5,966 nt of DNA, from the NCBI GenBank assembly GCA_903885415.1, contig CAISIP010000201.1:1-5966 (forward strand). Direction: 5' to 3'. Both the position numbers and the translations under genes were made by a program. The stretch is from an uncultured beta proteobacterium. Lineage in GTDB: Bacteria > Pseudomonadota > Gammaproteobacteria > Burkholderiales > Burkholderiaceae_C. A model generated the notes under the pieces. The model was not told the origin of the DNA, did not search any database, and saw only the letters and a list, made by a program, of their open reading frames with translations. Shown in pieces: positions 5,965 through 5,966 of this stretch. Each line of letters starts with the position of its first letter. Within the stretch, counting starts at the first letter, position 1.

Positions 5965-5966
5965 GC

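Noticed and set aside
1..5966. Search for mobile elements, CRISPR arrays, phage genes, toxin-antitoxin pairs or defence genes
   Set aside because: No repeat arrays, transposase or integrase motifs, or compositional breaks were seen; all sizeable coding space is taken by housekeeping genes.

Overview
The window looks like an ordinary chromosomal segment of a high-GC betaproteobacterium, most likely order Burkholderiales and plausibly family Comamonadaceae. This rests on the LptF N-terminus (MLFHSSIRKE...), the LivK-type binding protein, strong G/C at third codon positions and the gene order. It is inferred from remembered family features, not from a database search. I see no mobile element, CRISPR array, tRNA or rRNA.

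Left part (1-1490): the last 20 codons of an AMP-forming acyl-CoA synthetase on the + strand (2-64) run towards a branched-chain amino-acid-type ABC transporter substrate-binding lipoprotein on the - strand (127-1332). A GC-rich hairpin (89-106) between them has a T-run on the - strand side and probably ends transcription from both. A 158-bp AT-richer gap (1333-1490) holds the binding protein's ribosome binding site and presumably its promoter.

Middle part (1491-3719, - strand): a probable operon read pepA (leucyl aminopeptidase), holC (DNA polymerase III chi subunit), then a 92-residue protein of unknown function. Its GTG start overlaps the holC stop by four bases and has a strong ribosome binding site.

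Right part (3743-5964, + strand): lptF and lptG, the two membrane permease subunits of the lipopolysaccharide exporter, overlap by an ATGA. Only 23 bp separate the pepA and lptF ATG codons, so the control sites of each gene probably lie inside the other gene's coding region. The divergent layout holC-pepA / lptF-lptG is also found in E. coli, so it is an old housekeeping neighbourhood. lptG ends two bases before the window edge, and an ATG overlapping its stop may start another gene.

I found no convincing novel system. The items most worth a second look are the uncharacterised 92-residue protein, the very tight divergent pepA/lptF junction, the basic tail of PepA and small repeats in the binding-protein leader.
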